From NCBI GenBank assembly GCA_951799405.1, contig OX637342.1:17159298-17223297 (forward strand): a stretch of DNA of 64,000 nucleotides. The letters run 5' to 3'. The stretch is from Agapetus fuscipes (Eukaryota; Arthropoda; Insecta; Trichoptera; Glossosomatidae). The first letter of the stretch is position 1. The number at the start of each line of letters is the position of its first letter. The notes under the pieces were generated by a model, which was not told the DNA's origin, made no database searches, and was given only the letters and a program-made list of their open reading frames with translations. This document shows, one piece after another, positions 21,138 through 32,461 of the stretch. The position numbers were made by a program, and so were the translations under genes.

Positions 21138-21353
21138 ATAATCTAAGTTGCAAATATATGTTGACAACCACGATTGATATTACACGCATACCTACCCATA
21201 AGCAGACACGAGTAAGTTCGCGCTTGCACATGCTACATGTTTGAAGATAAAACTTCTGCCGCTCTTCCCTGAAGCGGGGGTGGCATTGAAAGAATGAACC
21301 TAGATTTCACAGCATGGGGTTCAGCCTCATACCAACAATAAATTAGTCAAGAG
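21138..21353 (-). repeat. Repeat C, shortened
   Basis: CTATAATCTAAGTTGCAAAT to CAATAAATTAGTCAAGAG. The block between the ACATG part and the CCTGAAGCGGGGGTGGCATT part is deleted. Confidence 0.8.
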
Positions 21354-21593
21354 ACGGTACCATGCAATATGTATCTATCCTTTTCTTACTCTGCGGGCTT
21401 CATTTATTTACAATTTCGATTATTCTTTACTCGGTCATATGATTTAGTCCACTAGATTTATCTATAGAGCTCCAAATCTGAGTTCACACACACTGAGTTC
21501 AACTATATATCATACAATACCGTTACGAATGTGTTATTGTATGTCTGTGCATTTTTTACCTGTGTGAGTGTGCCTGTATCTCTAGATATAGGT

Positions 21594-21806
21594 GTCAGTG
21601 GCGAAGGGTGCCACACAACTCGATTCCCAACGACTTCCCTTTTAAAATGAGGCAACAAAATAGTTATAAAATATAGGCACAAAGTAAAAAAAATACATAA
21701 AACCAAAGAAACAATACGTATTTTGCAGTCTACTTTATTATCATTTTTGCCTCATTATAAAAGGAAAACCGATGGGAATCGAGTTGTATGGCACCCTTCG
21801 CCATTT
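21594..21806. repeat. Foldback element with ~55-bp arms
   Basis: GGCGAAGGGTGCCACACAAC and TCGATTCCCAACGACTTCCC at 21600-21650 pair with GGAAAACCGATGGGAATCGA and GTATGGCACCCTTCGCC at 21760-21803. No coding capacity. Confidence 0.7.
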
Positions 21807-22068
21807 GTTCGATGGTGTGAGTATTTGCTCGAATATTCTAAATATAACATTCTGGCAAAATCTCGCATATACCAGTTCCCAAAGTTTCATGAACCATCCT
21901 ATTGACGTCCTATAAAAAAGGCCAAAGCTGTCTGCAGCGTTAGACTTGTGTCCAAGCTGTTGAGTAATTACCTTGCAAAAGTTAGCTCTGTGAACGAACT
22001 AAATGTGAACGGAATCTTAAAATAAATTAACAGAGGTTTTTATTAAATTTAAGCCGTGAATTGTAACA
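21805..22068 (+). mobile_element. Possible solo LTR
   Basis: Starts TGTTCGATGG and ends TTGTAACA. It has TATAAAAAAGGCC at about 21911, AAATAAATT near 22020 and the GTGAACG..GTGAACGG block order of the other LTRs, but no matching target duplication. It starts exactly at the end of the foldback element. Confidence 0.4.
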
Positions 22069-22347
22069 ATACTGATTTTATTTTACTTGGGTTCTTTTAA
22101 TCAAACAGCAATTTATTTATTGTTCAAGATTTATTTTACACAATATACGGTTACACAGTCTGCTTACTTTTTCTGGCTCTGCCTATATCGACTTGACGTC
22201 GCAATGATTCAATCGTCTCTGGCCTGCACACAATTGCAGCTCTCATATATATACGTTCTTACGGACGTTTTTCGACTGCTCTCGATTTCTTGATCATGAT
22301 GATTCCATACCAGAGCGTTGTTCCACCAGCGGGATTAGGATTACGTA

Positions 22348-22535
22348 TATTTCAGGGAAAGTCGGCAAGAGGTGCAGGGCATGTTCATTTGAGATTGGGT
22401 TTTTATATTGTAGGTCCACATGCGGCATGTGTTTATACATGCGAAATTATACATGCCTGCTTGTGGCAATGCGTTTAATATGAATCTTAAATGATATATA
22501 TCTTTGCAGCTTGAATTTAGATTAGATTTAGATTA
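22348..22535 (+). repeat. Repeat C, 5' end missing
   Basis: Begins in the CAGGGAAAGTCGGCAAGAGG block and ends in GCAGCTTGAATTTAGATTAG. Confidence 0.82.
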
Positions 22536-22540
22536 TGCAC

Positions 22541-23049
22541 TAATACTACCATACTCTCGTAACAATACATTGTCTTTCAACGTAATAGTATATCCATTTT
22601 CAATATGAATTGTACTTTAGTTTACTGTTGAAGACATTATTGTATTATTTAGTTAACAAAATTCTGACGCTGCTTTGAAAGATGATTGCCACTCAAAATT
22701 ATCATTTATCTTTCAATATGCTATTAATTATATTCGATAAATTCTAATTGATTTGTGTCATTGTTGTTTCCGTAAGCCAACGATAACTACTGCGCCTAAG
22801 AAAACAACCAATCCAAGAGAGGAGAGACTTGCGAAATACAAATCATATTCAGGTCCAAAATCTCAGTCAATTTCTGTATCAATCATCGGCAGTAATTGCA
22901 AGATCATTAATTAAAATTATTGTGTTTATCGGAGAATATATAACTGTCTTAATTAGTAATTAAAATAAAATCAGATAAATTAAAATTAAATCAAATAAAG
23001 TTGAAGGTACACATTATTGGATTAAATAAGTGATATGAAACTCACCACG
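22541..23049. other. AT-rich DNA, no gene seen
   Basis: No recognised repeat or coding signal. Confidence 0.4.
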
Positions 23050-23055
23050 CAAAAA

Positions 23056-23548
23056 CGCAACTAAGCTACACATATAGTGTAACTTCTTGCCTGAGTTATC
23101 CCCGAAGGGGTCGCATGTGGCGCTTCGGGACCTATTTATGTTTACAGGTAAGGGGGCTGGCCTCACACCACCCACTTTCAGTTGAAGTGGGAGTTTCTCA
23201 GCTCCCGGGGCGGCTGGTTCTCATTTCTTGTGAAGGCTGAGTAAACCTTTGAGATCAAACCCTTGCTCTCGGCATGGAATGCAAGCATTCTACCAATTGA
23301 GCTATCGACCTTTTTACGAGCTTGATCGTCGTCGCTACAAAGCGCCAATTCTCAAGCAAGACCCAGTTGGTGTAAGGCTGGATGTACCGTTGGTGACCGG
23401 TCATTGGTAAAGGTTTTATGAATTTTTCAACCCAGCGAAGAGCAAATTTGAAAATATAAATGGTATATTTTTTGTACTTCGCCGGGAATCGAACCCACAA
23501 CCTTCCCATTCAGAGTCCGAAATGCTACCACTGAACTACGGACCGGTC
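23056..23548 (-). mobile_element. Composite SINE A-B
   Basis: In the minus sense, SINE A (head GACCGGTCCG at 23548, body to CGACGATCAAGCTCGTA at about 23316) continues without a break into a SINE B (head GGTCGATAGCTCAATTGG at about 23310, tail ending GTAGCTTAGTTGCG at 23056). SINE A has lost its own 3' tail. The same junction appears at 28826 and in the composite at 45299-45615. Confidence 0.85.
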
Positions 23549-23760
23549 GCATATTGTAAAAATAGTTCACTTTGCCAATGTCAGCCCTGTTTCAGGGAAG
23601 GTCGGCAAGAGTTGCAGGGCTTAAATATGTTTATTTTAGATTTGGGTTTTTATTTCTGAAGTTCACATGCGGCCATGTATCAGTGCGAACTCATGTTTGT
23701 CTATTTGTGGGCATGCATTTAATACGAATCCGTGAAGTGAAATATCTTTGTAACGTGAAA
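23549..23760 (+). repeat. Repeat C, 5' end missing
   Basis: ATATTGTAAAAATAGTTCAC, CAGCCCTGTTTCAGGGAAGG and GGGCATGCATTTAATACGAA. It starts directly at the head of SINE A. Confidence 0.8.
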
Positions 23761-24018
23761 TATACATATTTCAAAGTATTTGGTAAAAATTTAATAAAAT
23801 AAGTCATAAATAACTCACAAGAATAAAACTCAAATGTGTGGTTCGTTCTAGTACCAAAAATTTCCATAACTTAATTTGGCACGTCCAAAAAATTCCGAAA
23901 ATAATGTCATTTTTTTAATATTTTTTCTCATTTATCGAAGGACATCGCAGTTATTGCAAGACCATTGTTCAAGGAGAGACTTCACCTTAATCGACGATGA
24001 ATTATTTAAGCTTCATCT

Positions 24019-24060
24019 ACAAAACATCATCAGCCGGCCGTGTAAGCCTAAAACTCTTTT
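24019..24060 (-). repeat. Fragment of the 57-234 foldback flank
   Basis: CATCATCAGCCGGCCGTG and AGCCTAAAACTCTTT are the reverse complement of positions about 28-62. Confidence 0.65.
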
Positions 24061-24617
24061 TCACATTTTAAATTGATTGTTAATTTATGATATGTTTTTT
24101 AAATACGGCTTTCTCAAATTCACGGACCTTCAAATATTACAAAGTCAAAAAAATATATAAATCAGAAAAATTCAATAAAACAGAGACAAAACAAAACATT
24201 TTTCATTTCGCAATCAAGTGTCTTGTCTCAAAACGGCAAAAAAATATCAATTACATGGCGTATGACCCGACAATAAATCAATTGCCAAATCAGGTTATCG
24301 GTTTGGACCACAAAGCAAAAAAAAACACCATAAAAGGAAAACTTTTTCTGGCAGGACATGATACTATTATTAAAATTCGGTTTTTTTATCTGATTTATGC
24401 GGCCGAATGGAATAATCGGTAGCTGAGCTTTCTATGGGATTTGAGGGTAGGAATGATTTATGTAACGCATTTCAGGAAAATTACAGGTTTTTTTTTATTA
24501 GTGGGTGAAGTTCGATTTCATCATCCATTAGTGAAATATCTCGAGTATGATAAATTGATTCGATTCAATGTGCTTTGTATGTTTTTTTTTTTAAGAAATT
24601 TGCTTCAAATTGGATTG
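24061..24617. other. Non-repetitive DNA, no gene seen
   Basis: The open frames at 24087-24695 are AT-biased with no domain features. Confidence 0.4.
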
Positions 24618-24621
24618 ATAT

Positions 24622-24920
24622 TGTTACGAACTATGGATTCGTTGTACGTGAGCCTAGGCACGCTGATTGTTGTGTGTGTGACGTCTCTTGTATAGTGTAG
24701 AACAATTCTTATCCATTATGGAAGTATCTTCCATGTTCTTGAACTGCAAGAATCGTCTCTGCGGCACATTTAAATACGAGTAAAAATTCAGTGGGGAGAC
24801 TGAGTCGCTTTGATCATTGTAACGCGAACGCTTGTAAGCAGAGAGTGAAAGTGAACAGAAAATAGTAATTTATATTGTGAAAAGTAAATTTAAACCCAAA
24901 CTGAAAGTCAAATTATACCA
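24622..24920 (+). mobile_element. Solo LTR (299 bp) with ATAT target duplication
   Basis: Starts TGTTACGAACTATGG and ends ATTATACCA. ATAT lies on both sides (24618-24621, 24921-24924). It shares TACGTGAGCCTAGGCACGCT, a GTGGAACAAT-like block and a CGTCTCTGCGGCACAT block with 54372-54752 and 61993-62284. Confidence 0.7.
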
Positions 24921-24924
24921 ATAT

Positions 24925-25631
24925 TATGTTAATTTATTATTACGACAATTTTTGTGACAAAATAAGTTGTGACTTGGCGTTTTTTCAGTGGAAATTATCT
25001 TCTGATGATTCAATACGTCAAACATACTGTACAAAATATTCTGAATACGAGTACATATAAAGTACAAATAAATTTACTTAAAATAAAGATGTATTGATTT
25101 CTTCTGGCATGGATTTTGTCAACAAAATAAACAAAGGTACTTTCTAAGTCGATAAAATTTCATAAAAGTAAATAAAAAACTGTATATTTGTATCACATCA
25201 ATAAAGTAGAAAGTATCCATGTTTTTATTCATAAAAAAAACCTTTTTACTTTTTTTTCATTAGTTATTATTTTTTTATGAATCTACTGTTTTCCCTTTTA
25301 AATCTGAATTCCTTTGAGCCATACAAAAAACTAGTCCATAAAACATCAAGAGTATGTAGAACTTTCGTCATGAATAATGGGCTGAGAGTGGACCTCTTCT
25401 AAGCGGCTAATGCGCAAAGAAAGCAGTCTCCTTTGTGAATGACCACACTGCGTGAAGTTTTGTCAAAGTAAATTCATGAATGTATATCAATTTAATACAA
25501 AATATCCACGCAAAATGTGATCCCGTAAAATACTAGGCTGGTCTGAAAATACTAGGATTTCCTAATCTACAAGGTTGGTATTTTAATCCTTATTTAGTTC
25601 AAATATTCAAGGTTTTATATATATATATACA
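24925..25631. other. AT-rich DNA, no gene seen
   Basis: No recognised repeat or coding signal until the CR1-like LINE. Confidence 0.4.
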
Positions 25632-26621
25632 AGGATAATTTATTTATAAGGTACACATAATTGAAGAGCGCCGTTTTTGTGTGTGTCACACCTCAAGGGC
25701 CCTCTCAAATCACGGATAAGATTTTTTGTAAAGATGCGTCTTTAGTGCTCCTTTAAAGACACCAACAGTTTCTGCCTTCCTCACATTAGGTGGTAGTCTG
25801 TTCCACTCCATTGGGCCCGCAAACCGGAAAGCACGGTCCCCAAAATTAGTGCGTGTCTGACGTGACGGCTGGACTAAGTCAACCACCCCACACCCTGCAG
25901 ATCTGAGAGTTTGGCGTCTCAAATCTATCTCAATAGGTAAGAACATGTCAGACAGGTATGAAGGAGCCGTACCATTGACAGCTTTGTAAACCATCAAACA
26001 AACACGGTAGACCACCCTCTCCGGAAAACGAAGCCAATGCAGTTCTTTCAACAATGGAGTAATATGATTAAATTTGGACATCCCGAAAATGAGTCTTGCT
26101 GCAGAGTTCAGCACAGATTGTAGTCGGCTGAACTGTTTTTTCGGCTGACCTATATACAGCGTTGAGCAATAGTCAACCCGAGACATCACAAAAGCGTTAA
26201 CCAGGGTCCTGACCGCCCCTGATGGTAAACATCTCCTGATTGCCTTAATCTGGCGAAGTTCAAAAAACGAGGAGGATACCGTGTTATTCAACTGCTCTCC
26301 CATTGTGAGGTTCCGATCCAGTGTGACTCCTAGAAGTCTCACTGAATCTGACGGCTGAATCAGCTGTCCCCCAATGGAGAGTGGTACGCGAGTTGTCAGG
26401 AGATGATCACGCCTGGACGTAGCCGCCCACATAATTTCCGTCTTACCCATGTTAAGGATTAGGCCATTGCTTGTCATCCATTCACCGATCTCCGCAATGC
26501 AAGCTGCCATTCTGTTACTGAGAGCTCCCGCCATGTGTGGTCGACACTGAGAGTAAATCTGCCAGTCATCTGCATATGCATGTGTAGTAAGGCTCCATTT
26601 CTCGACTATGCTCTCAATGTC
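25632..26621 (-). mobile_element. CR1/L2-like LINE, 5'-truncated, reverse transcriptase C-terminal half intact
   Basis: The open frame runs 26621-25710. It opens within the reverse transcriptase palm: THAYADDWQIYSQ at about 26590-26545 holds the catalytic YADD. It then continues with NMGKTEIMW, LGVTLDRNL, INAFVMSRVDYCS-like text, LQSVLNSAARLIFG, LLKELHWL, VYKAVNGTAPSYLSDM and WNRLPPNVRKAETVGVFK. These are hallmarks of CR1/L2-group LINEs. An upstream TGA (26622-26624) marks the truncation, so the endonuclease and N-terminal palm are missing. The 3' UTR (25632-25709) contains the CTTGAGGTGTGA, CACACAAAAAC and GCGCTC blocks found in SINE A tails. It is not autonomous. Confidence 0.88.
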
Positions 26622-26624
26622 TCA

Positions 26625-26952
26625 ATGTTTTACTTTGAAAGATTTTTTTTTAAATACAAAAATAGCCGTCAAATACTAAGTTTGTCTGAAAATATTATAA
26701 TTCTACTAATTTACAAGGTTGATAGTATAATATTGCTTAAGTCATAATATTCATGGTTTGACTTAAAACGTTTTTTTTATTGAAATACAAGATTAGTCCT
26801 CAAATACTAGGTTACACCTAAAATATATCGTTTGTCCTTATAAAAATAATAATATGCCAATTGTATAGAGCGCCGTTTAGTGGTACGTCCAGCCACCTCA
26901 AAATTGGCCCTCAAGTACTACGTTACCTCTAAAATATAAGGTACAATAATAA
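26625..26952. other. AT-rich DNA, no gene seen
   Basis: Contains repeated AATACTAGGTT/AATACTAAGTT phrases (also at about 25540-25580), perhaps an old tandem or dispersed repeat. Confidence 0.4.
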
Positions 26953-27190
26953 CCTATAATCTAAGTTGTAAAGATATATTAACATTTAAAGCTCATATCA
27001 AATGCATGCCGACAAACAAACACGGGTAGTTCGCGTTTACAAATGCTGAATGTGTACTTACAAATAAAATCAAAACCTCAAATGATCATAAACCCTACAA
27101 CTTTTACCGACCTTCTCTAACACAGGGGTGACATTGGCGAAGTGAACTATTTTTTACAGTAAGGGTGGTCAGCCCCATATCAACCTCAGG
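26953..27190 (-). repeat. Repeat C, full length
   Basis: CCTATAATCTAAGTTGTAAA to GGTCAGCCCCATATCAACCT. CACAGGGGTGACATTGGC in the centre. Confidence 0.86.
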
Positions 27191-28195
27191 TCAGTTAAAA
27201 TGTATGAGATTGGTCCTTTAATTGGTGTGTTTAACATTGTTTTCGATTAATTCATCATTTTTGGACTTCTATACAAATTTTGAATTTCTTTATGGTTGTG
27301 TGAAGGTTTCTTTACAGTTTTTTTTAGTAGCATACTCCTTTGACTTCTTCCTCAAACTTCTAGCTAAATAAACAAAGAAATATTTATTTCATATTTATTA
27401 CTTAATTTAATACACCAAAGCAAATATGTAATAAAAAAATACTCCTGTTACATCTTACGTCTGTTTTATTTTTGATACAATATACGGTCCATCCTACTGC
27501 TCTCCTCTTGGGGTTAACTCAAAAGGTTTTTTTTATTTATATGAAAAAAAAATGCTTCCCTTAGGTCTGAGCATTATTTATTAAAGTGGGTCTTAACTTT
27601 TTCGTCGATTACATCCCCTAGAGAACCGGGAACAATGAAGATCCTTTGAAGCAAACTATATAACAACAATACACAAGAGATTTCTTAAGTAACATTTTAT
27701 TTTACATCAAAAACATGAGGTAATTGTTTTTCTTTAGTTATCTCTAAAATGTAAAATATAAATTGCAAAAATATTTCTACATGTATGGCCTTTAATCAAC
27801 TTAGAATCATATTTTCTCAAAAATGTATTTTCATTATTTAATATATTTTTATTGTTATGATTGTATCTCGAGTTCGCATTTTATAAAATTTCGGTTGAAT
27901 TTAATTCACAGTATCTATTTTTGAACAAGTTGAATAGATAAAATGGTTCACTTTGCCACTTCTGTCTTTGTCGGCTTCTCGGTTAGGGCGTTAATCGATC
28001 ACTGCCTTCTTCACAGAACTGCCACCTATTTATATGTGACTAAAGCCTATTCTCGCGTGTTTCCGAATTGACCAGGTGCCTCTAGAATAGATATTTCCAG
28101 GGAGTACCAGATGTATCAACAGTTCAAAATGAACACACATACACAGCAAGTAAACACGCCTAGGCACACACTCACGAAAACACGCAGGTTTGAAC
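27191..28195. other. AT-rich DNA, no gene seen
   Basis: A short piece, GATAAAATGGTTCACTTTGCCA at 27937-27958, echoes the start of Repeat C. Nothing else is recognised. Confidence 0.4.
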
Positions 28196-28558
28196 CTATT
28201 GCTATGTAAATGGCAAGTGCTATAAATGTAAGGTAGGTAGGTAGGTATAGTATAGTTGGAATAATTATTATATGTACCTACATAGGTTGAAGAAATCATC
28301 TAAATTATGTACTCGAAGTAACTAGAAATCATAATCACTATGTACCTACTCGAAGCTTTTGGAGCGTTCGAGAGGGTTCTAGCAAATTGTCCTCTAGAGA
28401 CTACTGTCTTTAGGAGTATACAAGGCGCAAGTCGTCTGCAGGTGAGTCAGTCGAGATACGCCGCTCTGATTGTGAACAAGAAAGACAGTGTAAGTGAACC
28501 ATCTGTGAAATAAATGTGAGTTACTTAAGAATTGTAAATATGTAAAGTATATGTATAA

Positions 28559-29056
28559 AAACGCAACGCAACTAAGCTACACATTTAGTGTAACTTCTTG
28601 CCTGCGTTATCCCCGAAGGGGTCGCATGTGGCGCTTCGGGACCTATTTATTTTTACAGGTAAGGGGGCCGGCCTTACTCCAACCACTTTCAGTTGAACTG
28701 GGGAACTAAGAACCAGCTCCCGGGGGGGCTGGTTCTCATTTCTTGTGAAGGCTGAGTAAACCTTTGAGATCGAACCCTTGCTCTCGTCATGGAATACAAG
28801 CATTCTACCATTTGAGCTATCGACCTTTTAACGAGCTTGATCGTCGTCGCTATAAAGCGCCAATTCTCAAACAAGACCCAGTTGCTGTAAGGCTGGATGG
28901 ACCTTTGGTGACCGGTCATTGGTACAGGTTTTATGAATTTTTCAACCCAGCGAAGAGCAAATTTGAAATATAAATGGTATATTTTTTGTGCTCCGCCGGG
29001 AATCGAACCCACAACCTTCCCATTCAGAGTCCGCAGTGTTACCACTGAGTCATACA
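28559..29056 (-). mobile_element. Composite SINE A-B, nested in the LTR
   Basis: Same structure and same A-to-B junction as 23056-23548: SINE A at 29056-28827, SINE B at 28826-28559. The B part ends GTAGCTTAGTTGCGTTGCG. Confidence 0.85.
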
Positions 29057-29120
29057 TGTATAAATTGTTGAATAAATTTTAGTGTAAAATAGATATCCAT
29101 GAAAGAAGACCAGCTTTAAT

Positions 29121-29954
29121 TATTAAAAAATGATAACAAACTTTGTTTAGTTCTACTTTATTTATTTTTATTTAGTTACAAACAAAAATAACGAGTTTTG
29201 ACCGGTTTCGGCCTCTTGGCCATCCTCAGAGAAACTGAAATCTTAAAATAATGGGAGACTATATAAAGCAAAATGAATATTATACACACAGTAGAATTAG
29301 GAGAAATATGAAAAATTATAAAGAATAGCTTTGTGAATTTATCAAGTTGTATACTAAGAACAATATGGACAAAAACAAATAGTTAAGTGAAGAGTAGGAA
29401 ATTTACTAAGAATAAATTTAAGTAAATTTAACCCGTAACAAGGAACAATACAAAATTATGAACAATTATAAAGTAACTTTATTTACCAATACTAGAAAAA
29501 TGACAAGTGTAAGATAATGTTCTGAGAAATGAACCATTAAGAGGATTAAACAAACAAGAAGGAATGTATGTTTTATGTAAATTTCCAAAGAGAGCTAAAG
29601 TGAGTGTACCAAATCAAATACAAAGAGAGAAAAAAACAACAAAAAATCAATAAATCAATCCAAGTGTATCAGTCAGAAACAAATTAAATACAAATAATCA
29701 GAATAATCCATTAGTTTATTTACTCAAATTGAAGACAGGTAAAGTGTTGATCAATGGAGTAAATGGAGGGATTTGGTTATTTATAATGTAAACACCCAAT
29801 TTTTTTGCTTTTAGAATTTCGATAGCTTCTAATCTATTTAGGGTATAGCCATTATTTGACAAATGCCAAATTATATGCCAAATATTTGAAAAATGCCAAA
29901 TGACAAATGACAAATGCCAAATTAAACAAAGTTTGTTATCATTTTTTAATAATT
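29121..29954. mobile_element. 834-bp foldback element with terminal inverted repeats
   Basis: ATTATTAAAAAATGATAACA and AACTTTGTTTA at the left end pair with TAAACAAAGTTTGTTATCAT and TTTTTAATAAT at 29923-29954. The left part holds a hammerhead-like motif (29200-29235). The AT-rich centre has no coding frame, but AAATGCCAAATGACAAATG short repeats lie near the right end. Confidence 0.7.
29200..29235 (-). ncRNA. Hammerhead-like motif
   Basis: Minus strand: CTGAGGA, T, GGCC AAGA GGCC hairpin, GAA, ACCGGT (perfect palindrome), C. Stem I is weak (GTTT against AAAAC, offset). One core base differs from CTGATGA at the variable seventh position region. Confidence 0.45.
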
Positions 29955-30129
29955 AAAATGGAGTTCTACAATGTTTCCGCTAAAACTTTTCAAAAAAAGA
30001 CCAGCTTTGTTTATTTAAAGATTTTTGAACCCTAAAAACACAACACTATACATTCTTAACACTAAACCTACGGATGTTCAACACATCAGCACACGAAACT
30101 GAAAATCCGATGACAAACTGAAATTTTTT

Positions 30130-30330
30130 GATTTTGTAGGGTTTGTGTATTCACACAGTGAAAATTCATTTTTTTAAAATAAAGCTATTTTTTGTTTAAC
30201 GTAGTTTATTTTCACTCTTGATAATGGCCTGAATATTGAAGGTCGAAATTACTCGAGATATTAAATATTCTTGTGAAAATAAACTACGTTAAACAAAAAA
30301 TAGCTTTATTTTGAAAATTTTCGGTTTATC
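30130..30330 (+). repeat. Foldback element with hammerhead-like motif
   Basis: Arms AAAATAAAGCTATTTTTTGT plus TTAACGTAGTTTATTTTCA (30176-30213) pair with 30276-30316. The flank has GTAGGGTTTGTGTATTCACA and CAGTGAAAATTCATTT, shared with 33390-33425. The loop holds the motif at 30215-30257: CTC, TTGATAA, T, GGCC..GGTC, GAA, ATTACT, C, GAG. Confidence 0.65.
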
Positions 30331-31261
30331 GGGACAATTTTTTTTAATTTTTAAGATTTATATTTCTTGTAAAAATTGTTTATGAAATAAAAAAAAAAAT
30401 AAAAAAGTTAATCCGTTAAAAAAAAAAAAAGCTAAAAGTTAGTCGGCGTTTTCTTTTATCAGCATAACTGAACAAGTTTCCAGCTAGCTACCAATTGGCC
30501 GGTTCCTTCCCTTTCATTACTTTGCAACATCCAGAAAGACAATATTTCGCATGGTTATATTTTCCTTGCAAAATTTTTATATTTTTCTTTATCGAATTAT
30601 GTGACGCCGCCCAGAGAAGAAAACAAGTTTCCCTATTTATTTTGCACAAACTTTTGTACGTTTCACTTGAAAAACAAACTTGCCAACTCTTGCCTCCTAA
30701 TATCGCGATAGTTGAGAAAGTTTTTTGCTCTCTTGCGCCCGCCCCGAAGGCAGCTGGAATTTTTGTCCAATTTCGTATGCCATAAAAAGTCCATTATCCC
30801 AACTAGCCTCATTTATTTTTTCTCTGCGTATGCGTTTTATTGCAAATTTTGTCCATTAGATTCCATTATAATGGACTGAAAATCCTATTGGAAGTGAGAG
30901 TTGACTTTTAACTTGCTGCCATTGAATGCAAATGATCCTTACTGAAAAACGAAATTCTTTTAAATACGTTGAAATATAAACGAGTCATTCCAAAATGATG
31001 ATTGAAAAAAAGGAAAGGTAAGTTTTTTTTTAAAGGTGACTTTAAAAAGATTAGATTAGCATTTTTAAGTGAAAAATATTTTGCAATACAATCTTTATTT
31101 AATAAAAAAAAATATCTTTTCTTTGTTCTATTATTTTATATGCTTGAATTTAAAACTTCTTTATTAATTGTAAAAGAATAACATATTTGTAATGGTGATA
31201 AAGAAAATAAAATAATTTAAGTTCTGTTAAATATTTATATATAATATGATAACTAAGAATG
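30331..31261. other. Non-repetitive region with a GC-richer island at about 30480-30880
   Basis: After A/T tracts, the 30480-30880 part is complex, with CGCCGCCCAGAGAAG, CTTGCGCCCGCCCCGAAGG and GCCTCATTTATTTT. It matches no repeat here and has no convincing coding frame. It is a candidate conserved non-coding element within the intron or upstream region. Confidence 0.4.
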
Positions 31262-31534
31262 AGTTCCTTGAATAATAGGTTGGTATGCGGCTGACCACCC
31301 ATACTGTAAAAAAATGGTTCACTTTGCCAATTTCACCCGTCTCAGGGAAGGACGGCAAGAGTTGCAGGGCTTATGTTCATTTGAGATAGGTTTTTATAAT
31401 GTAGGTCCACATGCGGCATGTGTTAGCGCGAAATTATACATGTCTGCTTGTGGGAATGCATTCGATATAAATCTTAAATGGTATATATCCTTGCAGCTTA
31501 GATCAGATTTTATTAGATTAGATTAGATTAGAAT
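31262..31534 (+). repeat. Repeat C, full length
   Basis: GTTCCTTGAATAATAGGTTG to GCAGCTTAGATCAGATTTTA, followed by a GATTA repeat tail. Confidence 0.86.
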
Positions 31535-31722
31535 GAGTGTGACCCTCCATCTTGTACTAATTTGCTTCACTTTTGCCAATGCCACTCCGGTTTCAGGGAA
31601 ATTGTTGCAAAGTGTGTGTTGATATGAGATTTGGATTATTTTTAATGTACACATCAGCATGTGTAAGCATGAATTTACATGCGCCTGCTTGTGGGCATGC
31701 ATTAAATAAATAGTGACATAGC
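31535..31722 (+). repeat. Repeat C, diverged second copy
   Basis: GAGTGTGACCCTCCATCTTG, CACTCCGGTTTCAGGG and CTTGTGGGCATGCATTAAAT. It follows in tandem on the tail of the previous copy. Confidence 0.7.
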
Positions 31723-31747
31723 TATAGTTACAGTTATAGAATACAAA

Positions 31748-31834
31748 CGAAGGTTTAACTCGCCCCATGCGACTCCTTCGAGGAAAACGCAGTGAGAAGT
31801 TGTAGTATATATGTGGCTTCGTTGCGCTGCGTAG
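31748..31834 (+). repeat. SINE B 3' end fragment
   Basis: GGTTTAACTCGCCCCATGCG, GTGAGAAGTTGTAG and GTGGCTTCGTTGCG. Confidence 0.75.
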
Positions 31835-32001
31835 ATGCAATAATAGATCTAAGTTTTGTGTAAGTTTGAATAGTCAAATGTACTGGGTACAATTTTCAAT
31901 TATCAATTAACGGGAACAAACCAGATTCAAAGAAGGTTTTCTACCTGACGGTAAAAAATCAGTTATCGTTGCTTCAAATGAGAATCTTTTAAGAATTCAA
32001 A

Positions 32002-32308
32002 TAATAATAATAATAATATTAGGATGATTTATTTGGTGAGCGCTGTTTTTGTGTGTATCACACCTTAAGAGCCCTCTGCGAGCTTGGTCGTCGCTGTAAA
32101 AAGCGCCAGTTCTCAAGCAAGACCCAGTTGTTGTAAGGTTGGACGGACCTTTCAGTGACCGGTCTTTGGTACAGGTTTATGAATTTTTCAACTCAGCGAA
32201 GAGCACATTCGAAATATAAATGGTATATTTTTTGTGCTCCGCCGGGATCCGAATCCACAACCTTCCATTTACGAGTCCGAAGTTCTGCCACTGGACTACG
32301 GACCGGTC
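32002..32308 (-). mobile_element. SINE A, full length
   Basis: ATAATAATAATATTAGGATG (reversed tail repeats) to CTACGGACCGGTCC (reversed head). B box reversed as GGGATCCGAATCCAC. Confidence 0.88.
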
Positions 32309-32461
32309 CAAGCCGGTCAAATACACTGAGCTAAAAATTTACATATTATTTTACATCAATGTTGCTCGTTTATTACAAAAATTTGTTGCGCCAAACATTT
32401 TGTTATCTTTCCCTGTAAGCAACAGTCATATTCATACAATACATCTGTAAGAACAGAAACT

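Larger units (their letters stand above)
28200..30045 (+). mobile_element. Solo LTR split by two later insertions
   Basis: Starts TGCTATGTAAATGG and ends CCCTAAAAACACAACA, with CTAT on both sides (28196-28199, 30046-30049). Without the inserts it matches the solo LTRs at 18156 and 34913: GGTAGGTAGG tract, GAGTATACAAGGCGC in the TATA region, CTGCAGGTGAGTCAGTC, GTGAAATAAATGTGAG and a GAAGACC block. A composite SINE (28559-29056) and a hairpin element (29121-29954) interrupt it, so both are younger than the LTR. Confidence 0.7.

Noticed and set aside
24087..24695. Open frames of 84-111 codons
   Set aside because: Lys/Phe/Ile-rich chance frames in AT-rich DNA; no homology recognised.
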